Made by a program: the position numbers and the translations under genes. Below the pieces are notes generated by a model. That model did not search any database, was not told the origin of the DNA, and saw nothing but the letters and a program-made list of their open reading frames with translations. This document shows, piece after piece, positions 9,501 to 17,342 of a stretch of DNA of 64,000 nucleotides. The stretch is from an uncultured Bacteroidales bacterium (GTDB lineage: Bacteria > Bacteroidota > Bacteroidia > Bacteroidales > Bacteroidaceae), in assembly GCA_902800305.1 (NCBI GenBank), contig CADCDP010000018.1, forward strand, positions 1 to 64,000, given 5' to 3'. The stretch's first letter is position 1, and every line of letters begins with the position of its first letter.

Positions 9501-10919
9501 TTAATTCTTGAAGCTATGGATGGGGGCAGGGATGCGGCCACCACGGTCAACGAAGCGTTGGCAAGAGAAGGTGTTGACAGGCATGATGGGGGCGTAACCC
9601 AATAGGCCACCAAACTCGACGGTGTCGCCCACGGTCTTTCCCACCACAGGGATGATGCGCACGGCGGTGGTCTTCTGGTTGACCATACCGATGGCACTCT
9701 CGTCGGCGATGATGCCAGCGATGGTGGTGGCGGGTGTGTCGCCTGGAATGGCTATCATGTCGAGTCCCACGGAGCAGACGCAGGTCATGGCTTCGAGTTT
9801 CTCAATGGTCAGGGCACCAGTTTCGACGGCTTCAATCATGCCTTGGTCTTCGGACACGGGGATGAAGGCTCCCGAAAGGCCACCCACGTAGGACGAGGCC
9901 ATCACCCCACCCTTCTTCACTTGGTCGTTGAGTAGGGCAAGGGCAGCTGTCGTACCTGGCGCACCAGGGTGTTCCACACCGATGCACTTCAAGATGTCGG
10001 CCACAGAATCGCCTATGGCTGGTGTCGGTGCAAGACTCAAGTCGATGATGCCGAACGGAACACCCAAGCGACGGCTCGCCTCCTGTGCGACAAGCTGTCC
10101 CACACGGGTAATCTTGAAGGCGGTGCGCTTGATGGTCTCGCAAAGCAGTTCGAAGTTGGCGAGTTCACACCCAACATTTGACATTTCACATTTTACATTT
10201 GACATCTGAGATTGCGCATCCATTTGTTCCAACGCATACTTGACCACACCAGGGCCACTCACACCCACGTTGATGATGGCATCGGCCTCGCTCACGCCAT
10301 GGAAAGCACCAGCCATGAAGGGGTTGTCGTCGGGAGCGTTGCACAGCACCACCAGTTTGGCACATCCCAGAGAATCAGCGTCTTTCGTCTCTTCTGCCGT
10401 CTGCTTGATGATGTCGCCCATCAAGCGCACCGCATCCATGTTGATGCCCGTCTTGGTGGAACCCACGTTGATGCTGGAGCAGATTCGTTCCGTGCAAGCC
10501 AACGACATCGGGATGCTACGGATGAGCAGTTCGTCACTCTTCGTCATGCCTTTCGAGACAATGGCGGAGTAGCCACCTAAAAAGTTCACCCCCACCTCTT
10601 TGGCTGCCTTGTCCAAGGTCTTGGCTATCTGCACATAGTCGCCAGGGGTACGGCAACAGGCACTCCCCACTAACGAAATGGGGGTGACACTGATACGCTT
10701 GTTGACGATGGGGATGCCAAATTCTTTGGCAATGTCCTCGCCAGTCTTCACAAGGTCGCGAGCCAACAAGACGATTTTGTTGTATATTTTCTCGCACGTC
10801 ACCGTCAAGTCGTTGTCGGCACAATCGAGCAGACTGATTCCCATTGTAATAGTACGGACGTCAAGATTCTCCTGCTCAATCATCTTGTTCGTCTCAATCA
10901 CTTCCTGTAGGTTGATCAT
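9501..10919 (-). CDS. UPF0210 (PFL-like) protein
   Basis: 472 residues; UPF0210/DUF711 family, distantly related to glycyl-radical PFL-type barrels but without the Gly radical. Family hallmarks include the N-terminal [17 protein letters not shown] and the block [17 protein letters not shown]. Biochemical role unknown. It follows the ACT-domain UPF0237 gene, the usual partner in Firmicutes and Bacteroidetes. It is about 20 residues longer than the ~450 typical of the family. The excess is residues encoded by a 7-bp repeat at 10174-10205 ([12 protein letters not shown]) lying in a loop after the Ala-Leu-Glu-Gln helix. The reading frame is kept, so the gene is probably functional. Confidence 0.85.
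   Translation of the reverse strand: MINLQEVIETNKMIEQENLDVRTITMGISLLDCADNDLTVTCEKIYNKIVLLARDLVKTGEDIAKEFGIPIVNKRISVTPISLVGSACCRTPGDYVQIAKTLDKAAKEVGVNFLGGYSAIVSKGMTKSDELLIRSIPMSLACTERICSSINVGSTKTGINMDAVRLMGDIIKQTAEETKDADSLGCAKLVVLCNAPDDNPFMAGAFHGVSEADAIINVGVSGPGVVKYALEQMDAQSQMSNVKCEMSNVGCELANFELLCETIKRTAFKITRVGQLVAQEASRRLGVPFGIIDLSLAPTPAIGDSVADILKCIGVEHPGAPGTTAALALLNDQVKKGGVMASSYVGGLSGAFIPVSEDQGMIEAVETGALTIEKLEAMTCVCSVGLDMIAIPGDTPATTIAGIIADESAIGMVNQKTTAVRIIPVVGKTVGDTVEFGGLLGYAPIMPVNTFSCQRFVDRGGRIPAPIHSFKN
10174..10205. repeat. heptad repeat inside UPF0210 gene
   Basis: Four and a half copies of a 7-bp unit (ACATTTG, ACATTTC, ACATTTT, ACATTTG, ACAT). The same kind of sequence fills intergenic gaps at 13045-13075 and 14072-14104. 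It lies in frame in the coding region. Confidence 0.85.
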
Positions 10920-10924
10920 CTTAT

Positions 10925-11021
10925 CATTTACAATTTACCATGTACAATGTACAATTTACCATGCGGCTTGCGTGCATCGCGTTAGCTAAATTGTACATTG
11001 TAAATGGTACATGGTACATAT
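10925..11021. repeat. inverted heptad-repeat element
   Basis: Left arm: 7-bp units ATTTACA/ATTTACC/ATGTACA. Right arm: the reverse complement type, TTGTACATTGTAAATGG. Between them lies CATGCGGCTTGCGTGCATCGCG. A similarly built element, with a related central segment, is at 47815-47925. It separates UPF0210 from the ACT gene. Confidence 0.7.
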
Positions 11022-11294
11022 TCAGATTCTGTGCATTTTATCGAAAATATCCTCCAACTGGCACTTTACCTGCACCCCGGTGTCCTCGCCCAGCTTCGCC
11101 AGTTCGTCACTCAACACGTTGAATGCCTTCACCGACTTGGTTAAATCGACAATCATCATCATGTTGAAGAATTCCTGTACAATCGTCTGGGAGATGTCGA
11201 GAATGTTAATTCCATTATCTGCAAGATAGGTACAAACCTTGGCAATAATGCCCACAGTGTCCTTGCCCACCACTGTAATAATCGCTTTTGTCAT
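11022..11294 (-). CDS. ACT-domain protein, UPF0237
   Basis: 90 residues forming one ACT domain, MTKAIITVVGKDTVGIIAKV at the start, with the helix-capping GKDTVGII turn where ACT domains bind small ligands. It corresponds to the UPF0237 family, which is almost always linked to UPF0210, as here (the two are separated by a repeat of ~100 bp). A joint regulatory or metabolic role is assumed in the literature but not established. It starts 17 nt after the NigD-like gene stop, so it is probably cotranscribed. Confidence 0.85.
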   Translation of the reverse strand: MTKAIITVVGKDTVGIIAKVCTYLADNGINILDISQTIVQEFFNMMMIVDLTKSVKAFNVLSDELAKLGEDTGVQVKCQLEDIFDKMHRI

Positions 11295-11311
11295 ATTAAG
11301 TCTTGTATTTG

Positions 11312-11935
11312 CTAAAACATTCGAGTGAAAACACCATCGTATGTATATACGGAGAAAGTCAATTTCTCGATTCCTTTGGGGATGGGCATCGACATATAGA
11401 CCTTTTCGGTGTAAGACTCCGCATCTTCTGTCGGACGCAGATGCACCAACGAATAGTGTCCCACACTATCTTCGCTGAAGGCAAAGCCATGAGTGCCTTT
11501 CCCCGTCGTCATCAGCCCCAACAACATATTGATGTAGCCTCCACTTTTCCACATACTCACCACATTCATGGGGTCACGAGGCAGGGTGTCGAACTGACGT
11601 GTTCCGTCTTTCGCTGTCAACAACGAATCACCTGGGACGGGAAGAACGGAGAATACCTGTGCGATGTTACGCACTTCCATCTTCCCTCCCGTCAGCGTAT
11701 AAGAAGCAACACAGCGGAACGTCGTATCTGCCACTTCTGTCGAAATGCCTTGCGCCTCCACATCGAACGAATGTCCATTGTCCAACGTCACCTTCGCCAC
11801 CTTTTTCGACGCATTGGTCTCGGCCACCACCAAATCGGTGATGAGTGACGGGAAGTCGGAGCCATCGTCCTCGGAGCAACCCACCACAAGGCAGAGGCAG
11901 AAAGCCCCTACGATACTACTGAACAGCTTTCTCAT
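11312..11935 (-). CDS. NigD-like lipoprotein
   Basis: 207 residues. The start MRKLFSSIVGAFCLCLVVGC gives a lipobox (LVVGC), so it is an outer-membrane or periplasmic lipoprotein. The domain layout (N-terminal OB-like barrel with VTLDNGHSFDV, C-terminal sandwich) resembles NigD-like proteins, which are widespread in Bacteroidales with no firm function. An upstream in-frame extension lies inside the acyltransferase gene and is rejected. The start overlaps the 3' end of the acyltransferase gene by 20 bp, which implies translational coupling. Confidence 0.7.
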   Translation of the reverse strand: MRKLFSSIVGAFCLCLVVGCSEDDGSDFPSLITDLVVAETNASKKVAKVTLDNGHSFDVEAQGISTEVADTTFRCVASYTLTGGKMEVRNIAQVFSVLPVPGDSLLTAKDGTRQFDTLPRDPMNVVSMWKSGGYINMLLGLMTTGKGTHGFAFSEDSVGHYSLVHLRPTEDAESYTEKVYMSMPIPKGIEKLTFSVYTYDGVFTRMF

Positions 11936-13046
11936 AGTTACGAAGCGGATTGGCGTACATGGCTGTAATTTTCTCACGCAAGAAAGGCACATCGGGATTC
12001 TCCACATCTACCATCTTGATGCGCGACTCGATGTACTCGTTCGTCCTACCAGCCAAGGCATCACGGTTGATGTCGTAGATGCGGTAGCTCTTATGTATCT
12101 CGTGGTCAATGTGTTCTGCCACAAGACGGAAAATGTCTGCTCGCTCGATAGCAGCAGGGTCGAGGGTGTCGAGCCAGTCGTTGATGCAGTCGGCAGCTTG
12201 GTAATGCACATGCCCTTTCATGCCCCAGATGCCCGTCTTCATGTTGTCGAGGTCATCCTGCTTCGCCTTTTTCCAGCCTGGGATGTCACGCTTACACTGA
12301 AACTCCTTAGCCTTCAGATAGTCGCAGGGGTCATACTCGTAAGAGATGGCCAACGGCACGATGTGCATATCCCGCAAGTTCTCGATGATGTCAGCGGTCG
12401 TCTTGCCAGAAGTTGGGCCACCCATGTTCAGCATCTTCAACACAGACTCTTGGGTACGGTCATCCGAATCCTTGGCACGACCTTCACGCTGAGCAATCCA
12501 AATGTTCTCATGCTTTTCGTTAATGGCGAAGTGCATGTATTGGCTCATGTGGATAGACGATTTCAACATCTCCTTTGGGGTCAAGCCACGATTGACCGTG
12601 AAGGATTTGTTCATTCTCACCAAGGTCTTAATCCATGGATAGATGAGCAGATTGTCGCCGATGGCTATCTCCACCGTCGTCGAAAAACCTTCTTTCAGCA
12701 AGAGCGTATCGAGGAAAGCCGAATCGAGCACGATGTCCCGATGGTTGGACATGAAGGTGTAGTTGCCATTTCGGTCAAGCGACTTCGGGAACGAACACGA
12801 ATGTCCTGTTGTCGCTTTGTGGAACACGTAATAGACCAGTGGCTTCATAAACCGCTTTTGAAAATCCAGTGGGGTCTTAATGCCGATAAACAGTTTTCTC
12901 AGCAACCAATTCCGCACTCCTTTCGGTAGAGGAATCAGCCCTTGCAGAATCTTGTCAAACTGTCGGTCGGCCAACATACTGTTGAAGGCAGCCTTCATCT
13001 CGCCTTCAGCACACGGACGAATATCGTCGAAATCACTTAGTTGCAT
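11916..13046 (-). CDS. PlsC-like acyltransferase
   Basis: 376 residues; glycerolipid acyltransferase family. Block I reads SNHRDIVLD (HX4D catalytic motif, about residue 102-107); the substrate-binding block reads QREGRAKDSDD. It is larger than PlsC proper (~240) and carries ~50 residues before and ~120 after the core, as in Bacteroidetes 1-acyl-sn-glycerol-3-phosphate acyltransferase-like proteins. Cytoplasmic-membrane phospholipid or aminolipid assembly is the likely role. It is 20 nt downstream of ddl, with a short heptad repeat between. Confidence 0.8.
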   Translation of the reverse strand: MQLSDFDDIRPCAEGEMKAAFNSMLADRQFDKILQGLIPLPKGVRNWLLRKLFIGIKTPLDFQKRFMKPLVYYVFHKATTGHSCSFPKSLDRNGNYTFMSNHRDIVLDSAFLDTLLLKEGFSTTVEIAIGDNLLIYPWIKTLVRMNKSFTVNRGLTPKEMLKSSIHMSQYMHFAINEKHENIWIAQREGRAKDSDDRTQESVLKMLNMGGPTSGKTTADIIENLRDMHIVPLAISYEYDPCDYLKAKEFQCKRDIPGWKKAKQDDLDNMKTGIWGMKGHVHYQAADCINDWLDTLDPAAIERADIFRLVAEHIDHEIHKSYRIYDINRDALAGRTNEYIESRIKMVDVENPDVPFLREKITAMYANPLRNYEKAVQ

Positions 13047-13076
13047 CAGATGTCAAATGTTATATGTTAAATGTCA
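13045..13076. repeat. short heptad repeat
   Basis: ATGTCAAATGTTATATGTTAAATGTC, 7-bp period, between ddl and the acyltransferase gene. Same type as the unit inside the UPF0210 gene. Confidence 0.6.
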
Positions 13077-14074
13077 GCAGGAAGTTTCTCTGCAATCACT
13101 TCGTTCAGCACATCCTTCATCTCCAAGCCAGCGGCTCGCACCTGCTGAGGGATGAAGCTGGTCAGGGTCATGCCTGGGGTCGTATTGATTTCCAACATGT
13201 TGATGACATCGTCCCCAGCCTCGTTCTTCGTGATGATGTAGTCAATGCGGATGATGCCCGAAGCCCCCAATATCTCGTAGATGGCACCCGTAAGTGCCTG
13301 TACACGCTGGGTGGTATCTTCCGAAAGACGAGCAGGGGTAATTTCCTCCACCAATCCATTATATTTAGCATCATAATCAAAGAAATCAGTCTTTGGCACC
13401 ACCTCCGTGATGGGCAGGACACGCACTCCGTTCGCTTGTGTCTTGTAAACGCCATTGCTGATTTCCACACCCTTCAACTCATTCTCAATCAAGACTTCGG
13501 GACTTTCTTCCATCGCCTTTTCGATGGCAGGAACGATGTCCTCCACTCGCTTGCAATGTGTCACGCCGAAACTTGAACCGCCAGCATTAGGCTTCACGAA
13601 ACATGGGATGCCCACCTTGTCCGCAATCTGCTGTGCATCCACCGCTTGTCCTTTGCGAACCAGCACGTCTTCTGCCACCTTCACACCGAAGCCCTTCAAG
13701 AACTGGTTCAGCGCAAATTTATTGAATGTCATAGACTCAACGAGCACACCACTCGTCGAATAAGGAATGCCAATCAAGTCGAAGTAGCCCTGCAAGGTGC
13801 CATCCTCGCCAGGTGTCCCGTGAATGGTGATGTAAGCATAGTCGGGGCGAATGTCCCTACCCCACTCGTCTTTGAACGAGAAATTGTGGCGATACACCGC
13901 CGACCGCTTACCGTTGGGCAAATGTGCCACCCAACCCTCATGGCTCACTTCCACAATATATACGTCATACTTCTCCTTGTCCATCCAAGAATCAATGCCA
14001 GCCGCACTTCTTAGCGACACATCATGCTCAGAGCTGTCGCCCCCAGCCACGATTGCAATAACTTTTTTCATCAT
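13067..14074 (-). CDS. ddl: D-alanine-D-alanine ligase
   Basis: 335 residues. ATP-grasp ligase making D-Ala-D-Ala for peptidoglycan in the cytoplasm. It carries the N-terminal IVAGGDSSEHDVSLRSA, the substrate-lid loop region around GIPYSTSGVLVESMTFNK, the GGSSFGV loop, and the metal-binding C-terminal MLEINTTPGMT. Two ATGs lie in tandem at the start and either may be used. The neighbours rluD and the PASTA protein form a conserved Bacteroidales order (PASTA, rluD, ddl, acyltransferase). Confidence 0.95.
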   Translation of the reverse strand: MMKKVIAIVAGGDSSEHDVSLRSAAGIDSWMDKEKYDVYIVEVSHEGWVAHLPNGKRSAVYRHNFSFKDEWGRDIRPDYAYITIHGTPGEDGTLQGYFDLIGIPYSTSGVLVESMTFNKFALNQFLKGFGVKVAEDVLVRKGQAVDAQQIADKVGIPCFVKPNAGGSSFGVTHCKRVEDIVPAIEKAMEESPEVLIENELKGVEISNGVYKTQANGVRVLPITEVVPKTDFFDYDAKYNGLVEEITPARLSEDTTQRVQALTGAIYEILGASGIIRIDYIITKNEAGDDVINMLEINTTPGMTLTSFIPQQVRAAGLEMKDVLNEVIAEKLPADI

Positions 14075-14104
14075 TTTACATTTTACATTTCACATTTTAC
14101 ATTA
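14072..14104. repeat. short heptad repeat
   Basis: ATTTTAC/ATTTCAC units, 7-bp period, fill the rluD-ddl gap. Confidence 0.65.
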
Positions 14105-15151
14105 TATAGTATATCCTCGCCACTTCTCCAGCAAAGCCACAATGTCCTCTGGAAGTGGTGAGTCAAACATCATCTCCTTTCCTGTCCTTGGATGCACGAA
14201 ACCCAATGTCTTGGCATGAAGCACCTGACGGGGACAGAGTTTGAAACAATTATCGATGAATTGGCGGTATTTAGCTGTCGGTTGTCCCTTCAGCACTTGG
14301 TCACCGCCATACCGTTCGTCGCTGAACAAAGGATGACCGATATGCTTCATGTGGGCACGTATCTGGTGCGTCCTACCCGTTTCGAGCACACACTTCACCA
14401 GCGTGGTGTAACCAAACCGTTCTAATATATAATAATGTGTAACTGCACTCTTGCCCATCTCCGAGTCAGGAGGAAACACCGCCATGCGCATTCTGTCTTT
14501 AGGGTCACGCCCGATATTCCCTTCAATCCGTCCCTCTTCTTCAGTGAAGTTACCCCAAACCAGTGCATTATACTCACGTTTGGTGGTTTTGTTGAAGAAT
14601 TGCAATCCTAAACTCGTCTTGGCCGTAGCAGTTTTAGCGATAACGAGCAATCCACTTGTGTCCTTGTCTATACGATGCACCAACCCTATTTCGGGGTCGT
14701 TGATGTCATATTGCGGCATATCCTTCAGATGCCAAGCCAACGCATTCAGCAACGTTCCATTCCAATTGCCGAAGCCAGGATGCACCACCAGCCCTGCGGG
14801 TTTATTCACCACAATCAAGTCTCCATCTTCATAGACAATATCAAGCGGAATATCTTCGGGTGTGATTTTATTTTCGTAGTGCGGACGGTCAAGCATCACC
14901 TGAATCACATCGTCAGGCTTCACCTTGTACGAACGCTTGACAGGCACACCATTGGCCATAATGAAACCAGCATCCGCTGCTTTCTGCACACGGTTTCGTG
15001 ACATGCCAGCCAAGTGGTCTATCAAGAACTTATCTACCCTGAGCAACCCCTGCTTCTTGTCGGCCACGAAGCGATAGTGCTCATACAGCTGCGACATCTC
15101 GTCCTCTTCCAGCTCTTCCTCTTCCGGCTTATAATTCAATGTCGAAGTCAT
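14102..15151 (-). CDS. rluD: 23S rRNA pseudouridine synthase RluD-type
   Basis: 349 residues. The N-terminal S4 RNA-binding domain (LRVDKFLIDHLAGMSRNRVQ) is followed by the RluA-family catalytic core, with the Asp in GLVHRIDKDTSGLLV and the later GRTHQIRAH. It modifies uridines in helix 69 of 23S rRNA; assignment to RluD over RluA/C rests on length and the S4 domain. The N-terminus is acidic (PEEEELEEDE). The start overlaps the PASTA gene by 23 bp, so the pair is coupled. Confidence 0.9.
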   Translation of the reverse strand: MTSTLNYKPEEEELEEDEMSQLYEHYRFVADKKQGLLRVDKFLIDHLAGMSRNRVQKAADAGFIMANGVPVKRSYKVKPDDVIQVMLDRPHYENKITPEDIPLDIVYEDGDLIVVNKPAGLVVHPGFGNWNGTLLNALAWHLKDMPQYDINDPEIGLVHRIDKDTSGLLVIAKTATAKTSLGLQFFNKTTKREYNALVWGNFTEEEGRIEGNIGRDPKDRMRMAVFPPDSEMGKSAVTHYYILERFGYTTLVKCVLETGRTHQIRAHMKHIGHPLFSDERYGGDQVLKGQPTAKYRQFIDNCFKLCPRQVLHAKTLGFVHPRTGKEMMFDSPLPEDIVALLEKWRGYTI

Positions 15152-15749
15152 TGGCTACAGAGTCTTCCTCTTCCTCAATCATTGTAGAGTCAATTTCGCC
15201 GCCACCTATCAAGATGGTTAATTCACGGTCACGTGGAATCATCTGACCCGCATGGACTTCGCGTCCACCTTGCTTGACGCCCACCACCAAATTGCGAGGA
15301 CGTCCCATCACCTGTTCATGAGGAGTCAGCCTAAAGCCCAATGATTCCAGCATGGAAATGGCCTCACGTAACGAGCCATGCCCCACCACATCCGGCAATT
15401 GCGTCATTGGTGCCCCCTGAAAATTGACGGTCAGGTAAATCACTCGTCCACTTTTCACCTCATAACCAGGCTTGGGTGATTGGTCAAGCACAGCACCGGG
15501 AGCCGCCTTCTTGTCATACACCGAGTCTGCCACCACGGCCACAAGGTCACGTTCTATCAGCATTCCCTCTGCATCACTAATCGACTTGCCCAACACACTC
15601 GGCACCTCAATCTTTTCGCCATGACGGGTGAACGCATCCAGTAAATAAAATGTCACAACAGGCACAGCCACAATAACGAGCACCATCAGAATGATGTTCG
15701 CCCAAAACTTCAAGCCTGTCTTCCCTGTAAAATAGGTTTTTAGAGCCAT
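15129..15749 (-). CDS. membrane-anchored PASTA-domain protein
   Basis: 206 residues. One transmembrane helix (about 15-35, ILMVLVIVAVPVVTFYLL), then two PASTA domains (IEVPSVLGKSISDAEGMLIE and QLPDVVGHGSLREAISMLE) facing the periplasm and an acidic tail. PASTA domains bind muropeptides or lipid II in other proteins. There is no kinase or PBP domain. In Bacteroidales this gene routinely precedes rluD and ddl, so a role in sensing or organising the wall is inferred. The promoter TACCTTTG (minus strand) is at 15781-15788. Confidence 0.85.
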   Translation of the reverse strand: MALKTYFTGKTGLKFWANIILMVLVIVAVPVVTFYLLDAFTRHGEKIEVPSVLGKSISDAEGMLIERDLVAVVADSVYDKKAAPGAVLDQSPKPGYEVKSGRVIYLTVNFQGAPMTQLPDVVGHGSLREAISMLESLGFRLTPHEQVMGRPRNLVVGVKQGGREVHAGQMIPRDRELTILIGGGEIDSTMIEEEEDSVANDFDIEL

Positions 15750-15780
15750 CCTTACGCGTACATTAATTAAAAAAGATGTG

Positions 15781-15788
15781 CAAAGGTA
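15781..15788 (-). promoter_or_regulatory. -7 box of PASTA-rluD-ddl run
   Basis: TACCTTTG on the minus strand about 30 nt before the PASTA gene start. It probably serves the entire run down to the GH2 gene, since no other clear promoter was seen between the genes. Confidence 0.6.
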
Positions 15789-15799
15789 CGAAAAGAAGG

Positions 15800-15958
15800 G
15801 AAAACGTAAAAGTGAAAAGTGAAAAATTTGCTACCGCAGGGAAAAGTAAAAGTGAAAAAAGAACAAAATGCTACCGCAACAGTATGTCAAACAGTTGACC
15901 TACAAGTGAGGTAGCAAATTTTTCACTTTTCACTTTTACTTTCTCGCTTTTCACTTAT
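15800..15958. repeat. heptad repeats with inverted arms
   Basis: GTGAAAA-type units on the left, TTTTCAC-type units on the right, with TTTGCTACCGCA / GGTAGCAAATT inner arms: an inverted structure between rpmH and the PASTA gene. No gene seen here. Confidence 0.6.
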
Positions 15959-15965
15959 GGGAATC

Positions 15966-15992
15966 AAAAAAAGCAGAAGTTTCCTTCTGCTT
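15966..15992 (-). terminator. rpmH terminator
   Basis: Minus strand: GCAGAAG-GAAA-CTTCTGC followed by TTTTTTT, immediately after the rpmH stop codon. A canonical intrinsic terminator. Confidence 0.85.
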
Positions 15993-15996
15993 TTAC

Positions 15997-16152
15997 TTAC
16001 TTACCGTGGTGTTCACTCGATACACTGAGATACTTACGGCCTTTCTTACGACGGGCAGCCAACACACGACGACCGTTAGCAGTCTGCATACGCTGACGGA
16101 AACCGTGCTTGTTCACCCTCTTTCTGTTGTGGGGTTGGAATGTTCTTTTCAT
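15997..16152 (-). CDS. rpmH: 50S ribosomal protein L34
   Basis: 51 residues, [20 protein letters not shown] at the start: the unmistakable L34 sequence, highly basic, a component of the large ribosomal subunit. The C-terminus [15 protein letters not shown] is a few residues longer than the enterobacterial protein, as in other Bacteroidetes. It faces efp across a divergent gap of ~240 bp and ends at a strong terminator. The usual rnpA/dnaA neighbours of other phyla are absent. Confidence 0.97.
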   Translation of the reverse strand: MKRTFQPHNRKRVNKHGFRQRMQTANGRRVLAARRKKGRKYLSVSSEHHGK

Positions 16153-16308
16153 TTTCTTCTTCTTATTTTATGATGATGAATATTATCTTTTTTAGCATCT
16201 CGTCACGTCTTCCCACACAAAATGTAGTGGCATTTTGCGGAAAACGACTGCAAAATTAGTGATTTTCAAGAAATCGACAAAAGAAAAAGCCAAAAAACAC
16301 AAACTTTT

Positions 16309-16339
16309 TTTGCCTTTTTGATGAAAATACGTACCTTTG
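16309..16339 (+). promoter_or_regulatory. efp promoter
   Basis: TTTG at 16309-16312, 19-bp spacer, TACCTTTG at 16332-16339; matches the sigma-ABfr consensus. It sits 54 nt before the efp start. Confidence 0.75.
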
Positions 16340-16393
16340 CACCCGATTTCAGCAAGTAAAGAAACAATATTAATAAAAAAAGAGAAAAACTTT

Positions 16394-16963
16394 ATGGCTA
16401 TTTTAGCAGGTGACATTAAGAAAAACGTATGCCTCCGCCTTGACGATGGCAAGATTTATGTAGTAATCGATTTCTTGCACGTAAAGCCAGGCAAGGGAAA
16501 TACAGTGATGCGCACAAAGCTCCGCAATGTGGAGGACGGACGTGTGCTGGAGCGCACATGGATTGTATCGGCTAAACTCGACGACGTGCAGGTGTCGCAC
16601 CAGCAGTTCCAGTTCCTTTACAAAGAGGGCAATGACTTGGTGTTCATGAACACTGACACATACGAGCAGGTGAACATTTCCAAGGATGTCATTACAGGTG
16701 GCGACTTCCTCAAGGAGGGCGAAACGATGGTGATGGCTTCCATTGATGAATCAACAGGCACCATCCTCACAGCCGAAGCACCCGTAAAGGTGGTTCTTCA
16801 GGTGACTTATACAGAACCTGGTTTTGCTGGCAACACTGCCACCAACGCCACCAAGCCCGCTACGCTCGAAACAGGCGTGGAGATTCGTGTGCCCCTCTTC
16901 ATCAACGAGGGCGACATGATTGAGGTCGATACTCGCGATGGTTCTTACGTGACACGTAAGTAA
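16394..16963 (+). CDS. efp: translation elongation factor P
   Basis: 189 residues, start MAILAGDIKKNVCLRLDDGK. It rescues ribosomes stalled at polyproline. Three OB-like domains are expected and the length is standard; the tip loop reads HVKPGKG with Lys34, the position that is modified in some phyla. The C-terminal VDTRDGSYVTRK is a family signature. An in-frame upstream extension to 16337 lies over the promoter and is rejected. No modification enzyme (EpmA, EarP) is nearby. Confidence 0.97.
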   Translation: MAILAGDIKKNVCLRLDDGKIYVVIDFLHVKPGKGNTVMRTKLRNVEDGRVLERTWIVSAKLDDVQVSHQQFQFLYKEGNDLVFMNTDTYEQVNISKDVITGGDFLKEGETMVMASIDESTGTILTAEAPVKVVLQVTYTEPGFAGNTATNATKPATLETGVEIRVPLFINEGDMIEVDTRDGSYVTRK

Positions 16964-17008
16964 TCCCACCCACCAACTATTGCACAGAAGAGCTTTTCAT
17001 GCTCATTC

Positions 17009-17050
17009 ATACACGCCGCTTACGCATCAATACGTAAGCGGCGTTCTTGT
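17009..17050. terminator. terminator hairpin after efp
   Basis: CGCCGCTTACG-CATCAATA-CGTAAGCGGCG followed by TTCTTGTT. The remainder of 17051-17342 holds a short heptad repeat (17108-17128) and the promoter cassette; no gene seen. Confidence 0.7.
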
Positions 17051-17218
17051 TAACTGGTACACGGGGGATGAAATAACACTCAACGAGCCAGCGGTCTTGG
17101 AGGGAATAAGTGAAAGAGAAAAGTGAAAAGGGGTGCGATGCACCATTCATTATCTATTATTGTGTTCTATTGTGTTCGAAAAAAACAGAATAAATTTTGT
17201 TTTTCTTCCACTTATTCG

Positions 17219-17313
17219 TACCTTTGGCTTCGCCTTAGGTACTTGCGTTCGACAATAAAAGTAAAAAAAAAACTTTTTTCCCTTTGTATTGTGCTCACTT
17301 ATTCGTACCTTTG
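17219..17313 (+). promoter_or_regulatory. repeated promoter cassette, copy B
   Basis: As the copy at 6318-6411, with the same order of blocks and near-identical sequence. TACCTTTG occurs at 17219-17226 (start of the cassette) and at 17306-17313, the latter preceded by TTTG at 19 bp. It precedes the SNF2 gene by 29 nt. Confidence 0.8.
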
Positions 17314-17342
17314 CATGATTTACTAACTTATGCACGACAAGA

